From Pseudobacter sp051955275 (GTDB lineage: Bacteria > Bacteroidota > Bacteroidia > Chitinophagales > Chitinophagaceae), in the NCBI RefSeq assembly GCF_051955275.1, contig NZ_JBQCGW010000138.1, forward strand, positions 8,691 to 72,690: DNA of 64,000 bases. Reading direction: 5' to 3'. Numbering within the stretch: position 1 is the first letter of the stretch; each line of letters begins with the position of its first letter. The notes under the pieces were generated by a model. The model searched no databases and was not told the DNA's origin. It worked only from the letters and a program-made list of their open reading frames with translations. Made by a program: the position numbers and the translations under genes. This document shows positions 8,724-17,801 of this stretch, piece by piece.

Positions 8724-9581
8724 TTACAAATTACCGATCGCCTGCAGGTCTATATTGTATTGTGTTTTGTAATAGTTGATCACAAGATTGTATTTCCTTT
8801 TAAAATTGCCCTTAGGGTCGAAGGAAGGCGTGAACACATTGGCATCGAGCCAGGTCTTGTGATGGCCGGTTATTACTGTGATATAGTCGGCTACATCCTG
8901 GTATATGGTACCACCAAGCCGGTAAAAGAAATATCCGGCTTCTCTCATGAACGTGGGATCGGGTGAGTAACCTGAATTTGCCGGAGTAAAGTTTGGAGGA
9001 ACTGCAATATTCCCCATCAGCAATCCCTTCAGCCATAAAGCGCCATGCAGTCCTCCCCTGGCGGAGTCTGCTGCTTCGTGAGACAGGCCGGAAAGCCGGC
9101 CGGTCAAACCAAAGGTGATATTGCTGTAACCCGGAGCTGCAGGCAACTCCAGCGTGTCAAATGGAAATGATTCCCGCTTCTTAAGGATCTTTGAGGCAAG
9201 CAGGATCTTGAATGGCAGGTTCTTTTGCAGGAATTCCTCCGGGTATTTGCTGATCAGCTGTTGCTGTAAAAAGTCGATTGTTTCCTGAATACCATTGGGG
9301 CCTGCGGCCGGCGCGGAAATATTGACCTCAGTAAGACCGGTAAAATTATACGTAAAATCCGCCTGGTTGTATTTGTAGAGGATCACGGAATTGTATTTTT
9401 TATAGAATTCCATGATCTGCTGGTCATATGGTTCATTTCCCTGCGGGAGCTGGTATTTCCGGGCGTCATCATCATTCTTTATGATGTCGTTTTCCTTTTT
9501 ACAGGAAGCCAGGGTAATCAGCATCACCGCCACGTAAACAGCTGAATGGATCTTATTCATATGCTGGAAATATTTGTTCAT
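8724..9581 (-). CDS. SusCD-associated metallohydrolase-like lipoprotein, degenerate active site
   Basis: The N-terminus gives a lipoprotein signal (…VMLITLASC, lipid Cys at residue 27; a second start at 9560 is possible). KYQLPQGNEPYDQQIMEFYKKY and SVILYKYNQADFTYN match the substrate-import-associated zinc metallohydrolase lipoproteins that sit next to susCD in many Bacteroidota. Those enzymes carry HExxH. Here the corresponding region (about residues 175-187, GGLHGALWLKG) has only one His and no catalytic Glu, so the protein is probably catalytically inactive, or a binding protein. The C-terminal YNLVINYYKTQYNIDLQAI fits the family end. It lies 19 nt after susD. Confidence 0.65.
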   Translation of the reverse strand: MNKYFQHMNKIHSAVYVAVMLITLASCKKENDIIKNDDDARKYQLPQGNEPYDQQIMEFYKKYNSVILYKYNQADFTYNFTGLTEVNISAPAAGPNGIQETIDFLQQQLISKYPEEFLQKNLPFKILLASKILKKRESFPFDTLELPAAPGYSNITFGLTGRLSGLSHEAADSARGGLHGALWLKGLLMGNIAVPPNFTPANSGYSPDPTFMREAGYFFYRLGGTIYQDVADYITVITGHHKTWLDANVFTPSFDPKGNFKRKYNLVINYYKTQYNIDLQAIGNL

Positions 9582-9600
9582 GAATAAAAATATTGTGGGG

Positions 9601-11094
9601 TTAATTCAGGGGTACTCTTGTTGGTCCTTTGGGATTCTGGATCAGGTTGAAGTTGAGGTTGGTGGCAGCATCCGGCAGCTGTAAAGTATATTGCGGGTCG
9701 TGCGCATTCAGCTGATAGATCTTGTCAGCCACTCCTTTTCGCTGATACACATGTTTGATGGCGGGCATGCCATACCTGCGGAGATCATACCAGCGGTGGC
9801 CTTCAGAGAAGAGCTCTCTTCTTCTTTCATCCCGGCAGAACTGCAGGAGCTCGGGTCCGGTCATCAAAGTAAGTGGTTGGAAATCGGCGGGCCTGAATCT
9901 TTTTGACCTGAGGAAGTTGAGGTCATCCAGTGCTTTCTGGGCCTGTGCTACATCTCCGGTTTTGATATACAGCTGCGCGTACGCTTCAGCGCGGTTCAGG
10001 TAAGCTTCAGAAACCCTTAACGCTGATCCGCTGAACTTCTGGGCATTCTCCAGATTTCTTTTATTGCTGGAATATCTGACAGGTGCATACATCCGGAGGA
10101 ACTCAGGTAATTCAGAAAAGTAATGAGTTGTTCTGATATCTGTTGCCTCAAACTTACTGGCCAGGTCTTCTGAAATGCTGTACAGCATACTGGCGTTGAT
10201 ATCCTGAAAATCTTTCTCATCACTGAACAACCATAATGTTTCTTCATTAGGTTTTGTACAAACGGGAATGAATGGGTCCATGTAATAATACTCGGGCCAT
10301 GTGTTCAGATCGATGATGGTGGGATGAACGCTGATCACCCTGTCTGCATGTGTGATCACCTCCTGCCATTTCTCTGTGAACAATCCGATCCTGGAAGTCA
10401 GCAAATGGGAAGCGAGGTAATTGAAGCGATAGCTGCTCATTCTCTTACCTTTTTCAAGCAGTTCATTAGCCTGGTTCAGGTCTTTTTCAATCTGGGCATA
10501 TACCTCGGCAACGGTGTTGCGGAAGGGCATTTTTTCAGACAAGCCGGAACTGAGGATGAGCGGAACCGCCAGGTGTTGATCCGGCGTGGTAGTAGAATCG
10601 TTGTAGGGATTACCATAAAGATTTGCCAGGTTGAAATAGTAAAAAGCCCTGAGCGCAAGGGCTTCCCCTTTCAGCTGGTCTTTCTCTGCCTGTGTACCTA
10701 CAGATCCATCAACATTGTCCAGGGCAATATTGCAGCCTGCGATCAGGTCATAATATTTCTTGTAGGAGTTGGTTACTTCCAGGCTAGCCAAACCGGTGGC
10801 ATCGATCCTGCGTGCGAAGTCCCATTGCCAGGAGAAAGCACCCAGTGGCTTTTCTGCTGTAATGGGATCGTCCTGGGCTGTTGGATAAGAGTAACACTGC
10901 AGGTCATCATCCATGAACTGGATCCCTGAATACAAATAAGTGGTCGGAATTGAATATCCTTCATTGAAAAGCAGCGCGCTGTAATCATCAGTTGTTTCCG
11001 GTGTCATTTCGCTCTGAGAGCGGCTTTCCAGGAATTTCTTGCATGAGCCCATCGTAATGATGGCTATAAATAGATAAAATATTCTGAGGTTCAT
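9601..11094 (-). CDS. SusD/RagB-type outer membrane lipoprotein
   Basis: Surface ligand-binding partner of the adjacent SusC. The start at 11094 gives a lipoprotein signal MNLRIFYLFIAIITMGSC; the frame opens further upstream only through a TTG overlapping the susC stop. SusD hallmarks: TTDDYSALLFNEGY, the TPR-like AEKDQLKGEALALRAFYYFNLANLYG, and the C-terminal block LLQFCRDERRRELFSEGHRWYDLRRYGM followed by LPDAATNLNFNLIQNPKG. About 497 aa, a normal length. The ligand is unknown; the surrounding protease-like genes point to peptide or protein rather than a plain glycan. Confidence 0.9.
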   Translation of the reverse strand: MNLRIFYLFIAIITMGSCKKFLESRSQSEMTPETTDDYSALLFNEGYSIPTTYLYSGIQFMDDDLQCYSYPTAQDDPITAEKPLGAFSWQWDFARRIDATGLASLEVTNSYKKYYDLIAGCNIALDNVDGSVGTQAEKDQLKGEALALRAFYYFNLANLYGNPYNDSTTTPDQHLAVPLILSSGLSEKMPFRNTVAEVYAQIEKDLNQANELLEKGKRMSSYRFNYLASHLLTSRIGLFTEKWQEVITHADRVISVHPTIIDLNTWPEYYYMDPFIPVCTKPNEETLWLFSDEKDFQDINASMLYSISEDLASKFEATDIRTTHYFSELPEFLRMYAPVRYSSNKRNLENAQKFSGSALRVSEAYLNRAEAYAQLYIKTGDVAQAQKALDDLNFLRSKRFRPADFQPLTLMTGPELLQFCRDERRRELFSEGHRWYDLRRYGMPAIKHVYQRKGVADKIYQLNAHDPQYTLQLPDAATNLNFNLIQNPKGPTRVPLN

Positions 11095-11114
11095 AACAGA
11101 CTGTTTGAAAATGA

Positions 11115-14100
11115 TCAAAATCCAATACCCAGGCTAAGTGTATAGCTCCTTGTAATAGGCAATGCAGTGCTGCCGAGATTTGAAGCTTCAGGGTCCTGTC
11201 CGCGGAATTCCTTGCTGGTAATGATGAATGGATTGGCAATGAATCCGGAAAGGGTCATGTTCCTTACGCCCCATTTCAGCAGTTTTTTATCCGCAAAAGT
11301 ATAACCGAGCGACATGCTCGTGCAGCGCAGGTAGTTGCCACTCACAAGGCGGGCGGTAGAATAATCATAGATCATGTAAGGATTCTTCCCGAACGTTGAC
11401 AATACCGGCATATCCACATCAAAGAATGGGGAACCTGCGGGAATATTGGTAAAGGCCGGAATATTCGTATATTTTTCGTCACCTGGTTTCCTCCAGCGAT
11501 CAAGGTATTCCCTGGAAAGATTGGCCTCTTCGTTAGGTACACTGACCGCTGCATTTCCGGTAGAGAACAGTTTGTTCAATCGTCTTTTGTTGCCTGTCTT
11601 TACCACAAAATTGGCTCCGAATGAAAATCGTTTATAGCGGATAGAGGTAGTGGAACCGAATTCAAGTGTTGGGTCCCTGGGACCGGAATACACCAGGAAG
11701 CTTCCCGGGTCGTCAGGGTTATAGGCCTCTTTTTTATACCTGAAGTCATAAAGCGGAAGACCATTCTGTGGGCTGAGCCCTGTAAAATTGAAAGAGTAAA
11801 ATGATTCAAGGGGTGTACCTGGAAGGATCACGGTACCATTGAGGTAATCGAACAGGGTGAATAAGCTCTGGGAGTTCCCTACCTCATTTTTTACATAAGA
11901 GAAGTTAAAGGTTTGTGACCATTCAAAATTCTTTTTCCTGACAGGAGTTACCGTGATAGTTCCGTCCCATCCGGAATTGTTCATTTCCCCATAGTTCATA
12001 TACATCTGGGCCATGCCATATTCCTGTCCGATATTTTTGGACGTAAGCAGGTCACTGGTGACTTTGCGGTATGCATTAAAGCTCAGGTTCACACGTCCTT
12101 CAAAGAAGCTCGCATCAACGCCCAGGTTATAACTTTTTGTTTTTTCCCAACGTAATTCCGGATAAGGCAGGCTTTTCAATTCAAGCAGCGATTCTCCTGA
12201 CCTGGTATCGAAGGGATTGCTGGGGTATTTTGCGATCAGGTTCGGGCCAACATCACGTACCACATTACCTGCAGAACCATAAGATGCTCTGATGGATAGC
12301 TGGGTCAGCCATTTCCTGTCTCTGAACCAGTTTTCCGAATGTACATCCCAACGGCCGCTGATCACCCAGTTAGGCAGGAACCGTGAATTGGAATACTGTC
12401 CGAAGCGGTTAGATCCGTCTGTACGCACTGTGCCGTACACGGTATACTTGCCCAGCAGCCGGTAGCTGACCATTCCCATCCAGGACAGATAGTTTTCAAG
12501 TGTATTGGTTGATACTATGGAATGTCTTGGTGCAGGTGCAGCAGTATAAGCGTCGCTGAAATAAGTATTGCCTCTGTCAGGATAATATCCAATTTCCACA
12601 CTGCTGATACCATCTGATTTCAATGACCTGATCTCGTTGCCCAGATCGATACTGAACTGGTCCCTGTTCTCAAACAGGTTAAGGTCGTAACGCAGCTGAT
12701 GGCGCGCAGTAAAGTTCAGAGAATTTACATTCTGGGGATATGCTACTCCCCCATTAGGAAAGCGGGAGTTCTGGAACATCTGTGTGCTTTTGTCGAACGC
12801 ACCGAAGTCGAATCCCCTGTGAATGGCTACGGCATGTGTGCGGTCTGACTGAAAAGCGAAAGTGGTGCTGGAGGCAGCGCTCATGCCATAGTTTGCCGTG
12901 AACGTAAGTCCTTTCATTACCCTGTAATTCAGGCTGGCCACCAGGTTGGCATCAGTGCCGCTGTTTGAATTACCTGACTGTGCCAGTTCATTCCGGAAGT
13001 TATAATGTATGGGGTTATTGTATGTTACACCTCCGTAACTTACAGAGGCTGTTCCTTTCTGGTAGAACTGGTCCGGGGAGATGGCTCTAGAAGTTCTCAA
13101 TGCATAGTCCAGCGGGTTCAATCCGTAAAAGCCGGATGCTTTCCTGTAACTGGCATCCAGCCCGATGGAGATCCGCAGCTTGCGGGTTGCATCGATATCC
13201 AGGTTTGCCCTTGCAGAATAGAGTTCCAGATCGTCTCCTTTCATGGCTCCTTTGTTACTGTTATAGCCACCGGAAAAATAATAAGTTGTTTTGCCTGTGC
13301 CGCCGGAAATGCTGATGGAATGAGTGTGATTGAGGGCATTCCTGGTCAGCATTTTCAACCAGTCGGTATTCATGTATTCCAGCTCCTTCACTTTAGCGGC
13401 AAATTCTTCCTGTGTGATTTCCCTGTTGTTGAGCTTTACCACCAGGCCTTCATAAGAGATATCTATCGGAGGAGTAGCATAATAAATGCCATCATTGATC
13501 ATTTCCCTGGAAAAGTTAACCCGTTCCTGGGAATTCATCAGGTAGAGCTGATCATAATTGGGTCTGCCTGTGAAGCCTACCGATGATGAATAACCGAAAC
13601 TTGTGGGACCTGCTTTCCCGCGTTTTGTTCTCACCACGATCACTCCGTTTGCGGCCCGTACTCCATACACGGAGGTGGCAGCCGCATCTTTAAGTACGGT
13701 GACGCTTTCGATATCGTTGGGATTCACACCTGCAATGGCATTCCCTACAATGGCAAAGTTTGAATTGGAAGCGTCGGCCAGGGCGGCATTCAATTGCAGC
13801 GGGTTCAGGTTTACCTTGTCTTCCCGTATAATATCATCCACTACCCAAAGTGGCGCTGCATTACCAAGGATGGTGGAAGTACCACGGATGCGGATCTTCG
13901 GCGCGGCAGACGGGCTGCCGGAATTGAATACAGTGGTCATGCCAGGAACTTTACCCTGCAACATCTGTGCAACGGATGCCACACCGGGCTGCATGAAATC
14001 TTCAGCCTTTAACACAGTAACAGCACCGGTGAGCATTCGTTTATCGATCTTCTGATAACCGGTCACCACATATTCAGTCATCACAGTAGGTGCCGTGTCC

Positions 14101-14705
14101 AGTGCAATTTTTATAAAATCATCCTTTTTTACCACTACCTGTTCGGTTTTCATACCGAGGTAGCTGAAGCGAAGGATGTCGTTCTCTTTTGCCGTGAGGT
14201 TGAATACCCCTTTGGAATCGGTAGTGAGACCTCTTTTTTCAGGAAGCACCATGATGGAAACATTTGAAAGCGGAGCTCCCTGGTTATCCACCACCTGCCC
14301 GTTCACATTGTATAACTTGCCGGCCCTTACACTTTCTTTTTTTGTCTGCCTGGTAACCAGCAGAATATCGCCAGTGGTTCCTTCCACATAAACCAGGGAA
14401 GTACCGGCAAGGATCTTGTCGAGCACCTGGCGGCCTGATTTGTCGGAAAGTTCTACGGAAATATTGGGTTGTTTGCTCACTTCATCCTGCTGAAAGGAAA
14501 TATGAACTCCTGATAATTCCTTTAGTTTGCGCAGGGCTTCTGCCAGCGACACATTCGATACTTTGTAATTGATTTTTTTGTCCAGGGGCCTTTTTGCCTG
14601 GGCATAAACGGAGAGAGAAGAGCTGGCCAGCAGTAGTAGCAGCGCGGAGTACATAATAAGCTCACGCGCCCGTTTTGGAACAGGTAGCAATACAAAATTT
14701 CTCAT
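11115..14705 (-). CDS. SusC/RagA TonB-dependent transporter with STN domain
   Basis: 1196 aa. The order is signal region (residues about 17-36, ending VYAQ), STN domain (NYKVSNVSLAEALRKLKELS, ISFQQDEV), CarboxypepD_reg-like domain (NVNGQVVDNQGAPLSNVSIMV), TonB plug (VASVAQMLQGKVPGM, PKIRIRGTSTILGNAAPLWV, ESVTVLKDAAATSVYG) and a large barrel ending SLGIGF. The STN domain is the part that signals to a FecR anti-sigma factor, and fecI- and fecR-like genes lie directly upstream. This is therefore a ligand-sensing importer that induces its own operon. Confidence 0.93.
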   Translation of the reverse strand: MRNFVLLPVPKRARELIMYSALLLLLASSSLSVYAQAKRPLDKKINYKVSNVSLAEALRKLKELSGVHISFQQDEVSKQPNISVELSDKSGRQVLDKILAGTSLVYVEGTTGDILLVTRQTKKESVRAGKLYNVNGQVVDNQGAPLSNVSIMVLPEKRGLTTDSKGVFNLTAKENDILRFSYLGMKTEQVVVKKDDFIKIALDTAPTVMTEYVVTGYQKIDKRMLTGAVTVLKAEDFMQPGVASVAQMLQGKVPGMTTVFNSGSPSAAPKIRIRGTSTILGNAAPLWVVDDIIREDKVNLNPLQLNAALADASNSNFAIVGNAIAGVNPNDIESVTVLKDAAATSVYGVRAANGVIVVRTKRGKAGPTSFGYSSSVGFTGRPNYDQLYLMNSQERVNFSREMINDGIYYATPPIDISYEGLVVKLNNREITQEEFAAKVKELEYMNTDWLKMLTRNALNHTHSISISGGTGKTTYYFSGGYNSNKGAMKGDDLELYSARANLDIDATRKLRISIGLDASYRKASGFYGLNPLDYALRTSRAISPDQFYQKGTASVSYGGVTYNNPIHYNFRNELAQSGNSNSGTDANLVASLNYRVMKGLTFTANYGMSAASSTTFAFQSDRTHAVAIHRGFDFGAFDKSTQMFQNSRFPNGGVAYPQNVNSLNFTARHQLRYDLNLFENRDQFSIDLGNEIRSLKSDGISSVEIGYYPDRGNTYFSDAYTAAPAPRHSIVSTNTLENYLSWMGMVSYRLLGKYTVYGTVRTDGSNRFGQYSNSRFLPNWVISGRWDVHSENWFRDRKWLTQLSIRASYGSAGNVVRDVGPNLIAKYPSNPFDTRSGESLLELKSLPYPELRWEKTKSYNLGVDASFFEGRVNLSFNAYRKVTSDLLTSKNIGQEYGMAQMYMNYGEMNNSGWDGTITVTPVRKKNFEWSQTFNFSYVKNEVGNSQSLFTLFDYLNGTVILPGTPLESFYSFNFTGLSPQNGLPLYDFRYKKEAYNPDDPGSFLVYSGPRDPTLEFGSTTSIRYKRFSFGANFVVKTGNKRRLNKLFSTGNAAVSVPNEEANLSREYLDRWRKPGDEKYTNIPAFTNIPAGSPFFDVDMPVLSTFGKNPYMIYDYSTARLVSGNYLRCTSMSLGYTFADKKLLKWGVRNMTLSGFIANPFIITSKEFRGQDPEASNLGSTALPITRSYTLSLGIGF

Positions 14706-14786
14706 TTCAAAGCAGTTTAAATTTGATCAGATCAGGCCGGCATCGGGCCTTAAAGGATAGGAAGGTTTAAAGGGTATGGTCAGCCA

Positions 14787-15968
14787 TCAACGGGATACAC
14801 GCACCACTCTACCGGACACGGTGAACTTTAGTCCCTCGGTAGTGGAACTGATATGGTCCAGTACTGCCTGCAGGTTGTCCGGCGCGGCTATGTCTACTGT
14901 AAACCGGATATCCTTCAGAGATGAATCTTCAAACTCAAACTCATAATCATATGAACGGCTCAGCATCACTGCAATATTGCCGAGTGACTGGTCTTCCAGG
15001 TACAACTCTCCATCCTTCCAGCCAGTGAACAGTCTCGTGAACACGGGCGACTTGCCTGATTTTCCTGTTTCGGTATTATAAGAAGATTGTTCACCGGGTG
15101 TCAGCACCACAGCATTGGATGGATCACTTACTCTTACTTTTCCTTTTTCAAGTGTTGTGTATACGATCCTGTCATATGCCTTTACATTGAAGGCCGTTCC
15201 AAGTACTTCCACATAAAGGCTGCCGCTGTGAACGATGAATGGTTTGTTCTCATCTTTTTCAACATCGAAATATGCTTCGCCTTCCAGCGTCACTTCGCGC
15301 TTCAGGCCGTTGAAGGAAACGGGGAACTTAAGGCGTGATTCCGCATTCAGCCACACCAGTGTGCCATCAGGCAGCTTCACCTGTGATTTCTTGCCCCTGG
15401 GAACTATCAGTGTGTTGTATAATACCTCGCCGGATTTACTGCCAGCCTGGCCATAGACCAGTTGTTCTTCCGTGGCATCGATGGCAACACCGTTTTTTTC
15501 GGTTATGGATTGACGTTTACCCAGGTTCAGCTTTTGACCGTCTGCCAGTACCAACTGTACATCGCCTGTTGGAGGCTGGTCTGCGCGGCTTACTGAATCA
15601 CGGTGGTCTGCCAGGCCAGTTGCTCCTTTTTTGCCGGAGGGTGCAAACCACCAGAAAGCTCCGGCAGCCAGCAGCAGTAACACTGCAGCTGCAGCCAGCT
15701 TGTATCGGAAGAGGCTCACCACTCTGGTTCCGCTGCCGGAAGCAATGTCTTCATTTCCGATACGTTCTCTCAGGCTTTCCCAGCCCTCGTTCACCGGAAA
15801 GCTTTTATCCGCGTTCACGGGCCTGAGCCTTGCTCTCAACCTTTTGAAGAATAGCAATACACTCCGCTCCTCCCCTGTAAGGCCGGATTGTTCCGGATCG
15901 ATGGAAGGCTGGTCAAGTTGCTCTTCAAGCTTCTGCCAACGGATATTATCTTCTTCTTTCAGTTCCAT
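14787..15968 (-). CDS. FecR-family anti-sigma factor (DUF4974 C-terminus)
   Basis: 393 aa: cytoplasmic N-terminal part with a Trp-containing helix (NIRWQKLEEQLDQ), one membrane segment at about residues 89-108, then the periplasmic FecR domain (LIVPRGKKSQVKLPDGTLVW, LNAESRLKFP, REVTLEGEAYFDVEKDENKP, VEVLGTAFNVKAYD) and the secretin-like DUF4974 end (LGNIAVMLSRSYDYEFEF). It should hold the ECF sigma factor at the membrane until the STN domain of the adjacent SusC reports ligand. It lies 61 nt after the sigma gene and 81 nt before susC. Confidence 0.92.
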   Translation of the reverse strand: MELKEEDNIRWQKLEEQLDQPSIDPEQSGLTGEERSVLLFFKRLRARLRPVNADKSFPVNEGWESLRERIGNEDIASGSGTRVVSLFRYKLAAAAVLLLLAAGAFWWFAPSGKKGATGLADHRDSVSRADQPPTGDVQLVLADGQKLNLGKRQSITEKNGVAIDATEEQLVYGQAGSKSGEVLYNTLIVPRGKKSQVKLPDGTLVWLNAESRLKFPVSFNGLKREVTLEGEAYFDVEKDENKPFIVHSGSLYVEVLGTAFNVKAYDRIVYTTLEKGKVRVSDPSNAVVLTPGEQSSYNTETGKSGKSPVFTRLFTGWKDGELYLEDQSLGNIAVMLSRSYDYEFEFEDSSLKDIRFTVDIAAPDNLQAVLDHISSTTEGLKFTVSGRVVRVSR

Positions 15969-16029
15969 ATGAATAGTATCAGCACCTGTTAAACACCATC
16001 CGGACCGATAAGGGTGAATGGCTTTTCAT

Positions 16030-16590
16030 TTATTTTTTTATAAAGAAATACAGCAACAGCAAATGGAGCAGCCACGCACATTCCTGCCGGAGGAACTGGT
16101 ATGCAAGCCTGATCTGTGTTTTCACTGTATTGATGGAAATTCCCATTTTTTCCGCCACCTGTGCGTAGGTCAGACCTTCCTGGTTAGATGACAGAAAGAT
16201 GGCCTTTCTTTGTTCGGGCAGCTTTTCGATGGCCTTCCAGAGTGCCTTGTTCTTCTCCTCTTCATCGGCATTGTCAAATGTTGATTTGGGCTGTTCTGCG
16301 GCAGCATTGATGAAGACCGATTCATCGGTGACAGCTATTTTCTTATTATTTCTCAGGTAATTCAGACTTGCATTTTTCACGGCACGAAGCGCATAACTTT
16401 TAAAATCTCCAATGATCACCATTTCCTTTCGCCTGTTCCAGCAGAGGAAAAAGAAATCCTGCACTACATCCCGGGCGGCCTCTTCACTCCCACTCACGTA
16501 GTAGGCAGCCTGGCATAATGCCTGGTAATGTTCTCTGAAGAGCACTTCAAGAGCTGACAGATCTATAATATTTCCCTGGTTACCTTCCAT
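16030..16590 (-). CDS. ECF RNA polymerase sigma factor, FecI-like
   Basis: 186 aa from the ATG at 16590 (an in-frame TTG lies two codons upstream). Sigma region 2 is EVLFREHYQALCQAAYYVSG, then DVVQDFFFLCWNRR; region 4 is LPEQRKAIFLSSNQEGLTYAQ, then VAEKMGISINTVKTQIRLA with a clear helix-turn-helix. The hydrophobic tail (LLHLLLLYFF) is common in Bacteroidota FecI-like factors. With the next two genes it forms the sigma, FecR and STN-SusC cascade, expected to activate this operon when ligand binds outside. Confidence 0.93.
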   Translation of the reverse strand: MEGNQGNIIDLSALEVLFREHYQALCQAAYYVSGSEEAARDVVQDFFFLCWNRRKEMVIIGDFKSYALRAVKNASLNYLRNNKKIAVTDESVFINAAAEQPKSTFDNADEEEKNKALWKAIEKLPEQRKAIFLSSNQEGLTYAQVAEKMGISINTVKTQIRLAYQFLRQECAWLLHLLLLYFFIKK

Positions 16591-16670
16591 TAGCAAATCC
16601 GAAAAATAGGCGTTTTAAGCAGTTATACAGGAAAGGTAAAATGAAGCATTTTTCATCGGCGGGCAACAGT

Positions 16671-16678
16671 CAAATATA
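16671..16678 (-). promoter_or_regulatory. Candidate -7 box of the sigma-factor gene
   Basis: The minus strand reads TATATTTG, an exact TAnnTTTG, about 80 nt before the sigma-gene ATG. No TTTG or TTG stands 19 nt upstream, so the match is partial. The rest of the roughly 300-nt gap (16591-16896) holds no reading frame or hairpin I can support. Confidence 0.4.
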
Positions 16679-16896
16679 AAATAATTTAGCTGCTTCCGGC
16701 CCTATTGGCGCTTAATCGGGTACCAGGGACCCTGACCGGGTATTCCGGGCGGGCCAAGAGTATATATTGAGTTACAGTTATCCGGATCAATGGAGAGGAG
16801 CAGTTTCTTCATCGCAATGACAGATGTTTGGTTAACTATCTAACACCATGCAGCCGGAAAAGGGTGAAGGCCGGATAATATTTTTAAAAGAAATTC

Positions 16897-17649
16897 TCAG
16901 AAGACGCCGGAATACAGTTTGGTGGCGTAATTGATCACGATAAGCTCGTTCTCCTTGTACCTTTGAAACAGGCGTTCCAGGTCTTCCAGCATTTCATCAT
17001 AACCGGCATCACCTTTGGCAGGCATATACGAAGAGGACATGAGCCTTCCTTTCAGGCCTTCATAATCGAAAACCTGTTTATTGGGGAATATATTCAGTTG
17101 CATCGGAGCCGGATCGAAGAAGAGGGCAATGTCTTCGTCCCTGATATTGCGATGGTCCACTTTTACATAATCGATGGCATGTTGCAGGATCAGTGCATCA
17201 TATTCTCTTTCAAATGGTGTCTCGGAGAGTCTTTCGTTCCAGATCAGCACCAGCAAACCGTCTTTTTTCAGGATCCTTCTGAATTCTGTTTTGCATTTTT
17301 CCCGGTCGAACCAGTGGAAAGCTTGTCCTGCTATGATGGCATCCACGCTATTTTCGGGTAATGTGGTGTTTTCTGCAGTGCCCTTAACCGCTGTGAATTC
17401 CGGAAAATTTCCCAATACTTCAATGGCTTTATTGAGCATTTCCGTGTTAGGCTCCACGGCCTTCACCTGGTAACCTGTTTCCAGGAAGGGTATTGAGGAG
17501 ATCCCTGTTCCTGCTCCGATATCTGCGATCACTTTTTTATTGTCCAGATCATACTCCTCTTCCAGGAAGCTGATGATCTGCCTGGGATAATGTGGCCTGT
17601 ACTTTACATAATCCTCTACCCTGTTGCTGAATCTTTTGGTACTGTCCAT
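16897..17649 (-). CDS. SAM-dependent class I methyltransferase
   Basis: 250 aa. SAM-binding motif I is VIADIGAGTGISSIPFLETG (about residues 40-59), motif II has the acidic end AVEPNTEML, and post-motif blocks VDAIIAGQAFHWFD and RRILKKDGLLVLIW place it in the Methyltransf_11 (UbiE/SmtA-like) group. The N-terminus RFSNRVEDYVKYRPHYP is typical of small-molecule methyltransferases annotated after TylM/ubiquinone enzymes. No neighbour suggests a substrate. It has its own -7-like box upstream and is separated from the alginate operon by a terminator. Confidence 0.85.
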   Translation of the reverse strand: MDSTKRFSNRVEDYVKYRPHYPRQIISFLEEEYDLDNKKVIADIGAGTGISSIPFLETGYQVKAVEPNTEMLNKAIEVLGNFPEFTAVKGTAENTTLPENSVDAIIAGQAFHWFDREKCKTEFRRILKKDGLLVLIWNERLSETPFEREYDALILQHAIDYVKVDHRNIRDEDIALFFDPAPMQLNIFPNKQVFDYEGLKGRLMSSSYMPAKGDAGYDEMLEDLERLFQRYKENELIVINYATKLYSGVF

Positions 17650-17674
17650 ATACTTCCTTTTCCTGGTTAGTTTT

Positions 17675-17682
17675 CAAATGTA
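17675..17682 (-). promoter_or_regulatory. Candidate -7 box of the methyltransferase gene
   Basis: The minus strand reads TACATTTG (TAnnTTTG), 25 nt upstream of the ATG at 17649. I find no matching -33 element at the usual distance. Confidence 0.35.
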
Positions 17683-17733
17683 CGTCAACCTGTTGGTTCC
17701 GGTTGTAGGCCGGCTACTACCCAACAAGATAGG

Positions 17734-17759
17734 AAAAGGGCCGCACATGCGTGCAGCCC
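17734..17759 (-). terminator. Rho-independent terminator of the alginate operon
   Basis: On the minus strand GGGCTGCAC, loop GCAT, GTGCGGCCC (one G-T pair) is followed by TTTT. It lies 43 nt after the stop of the SDR gene, the last gene of the operon. Confidence 0.7.
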
Positions 17760-17801
17760 GCTGTTTAACCAGTGATTTTCAACAGGGACAAACCAGTATG
17801 T

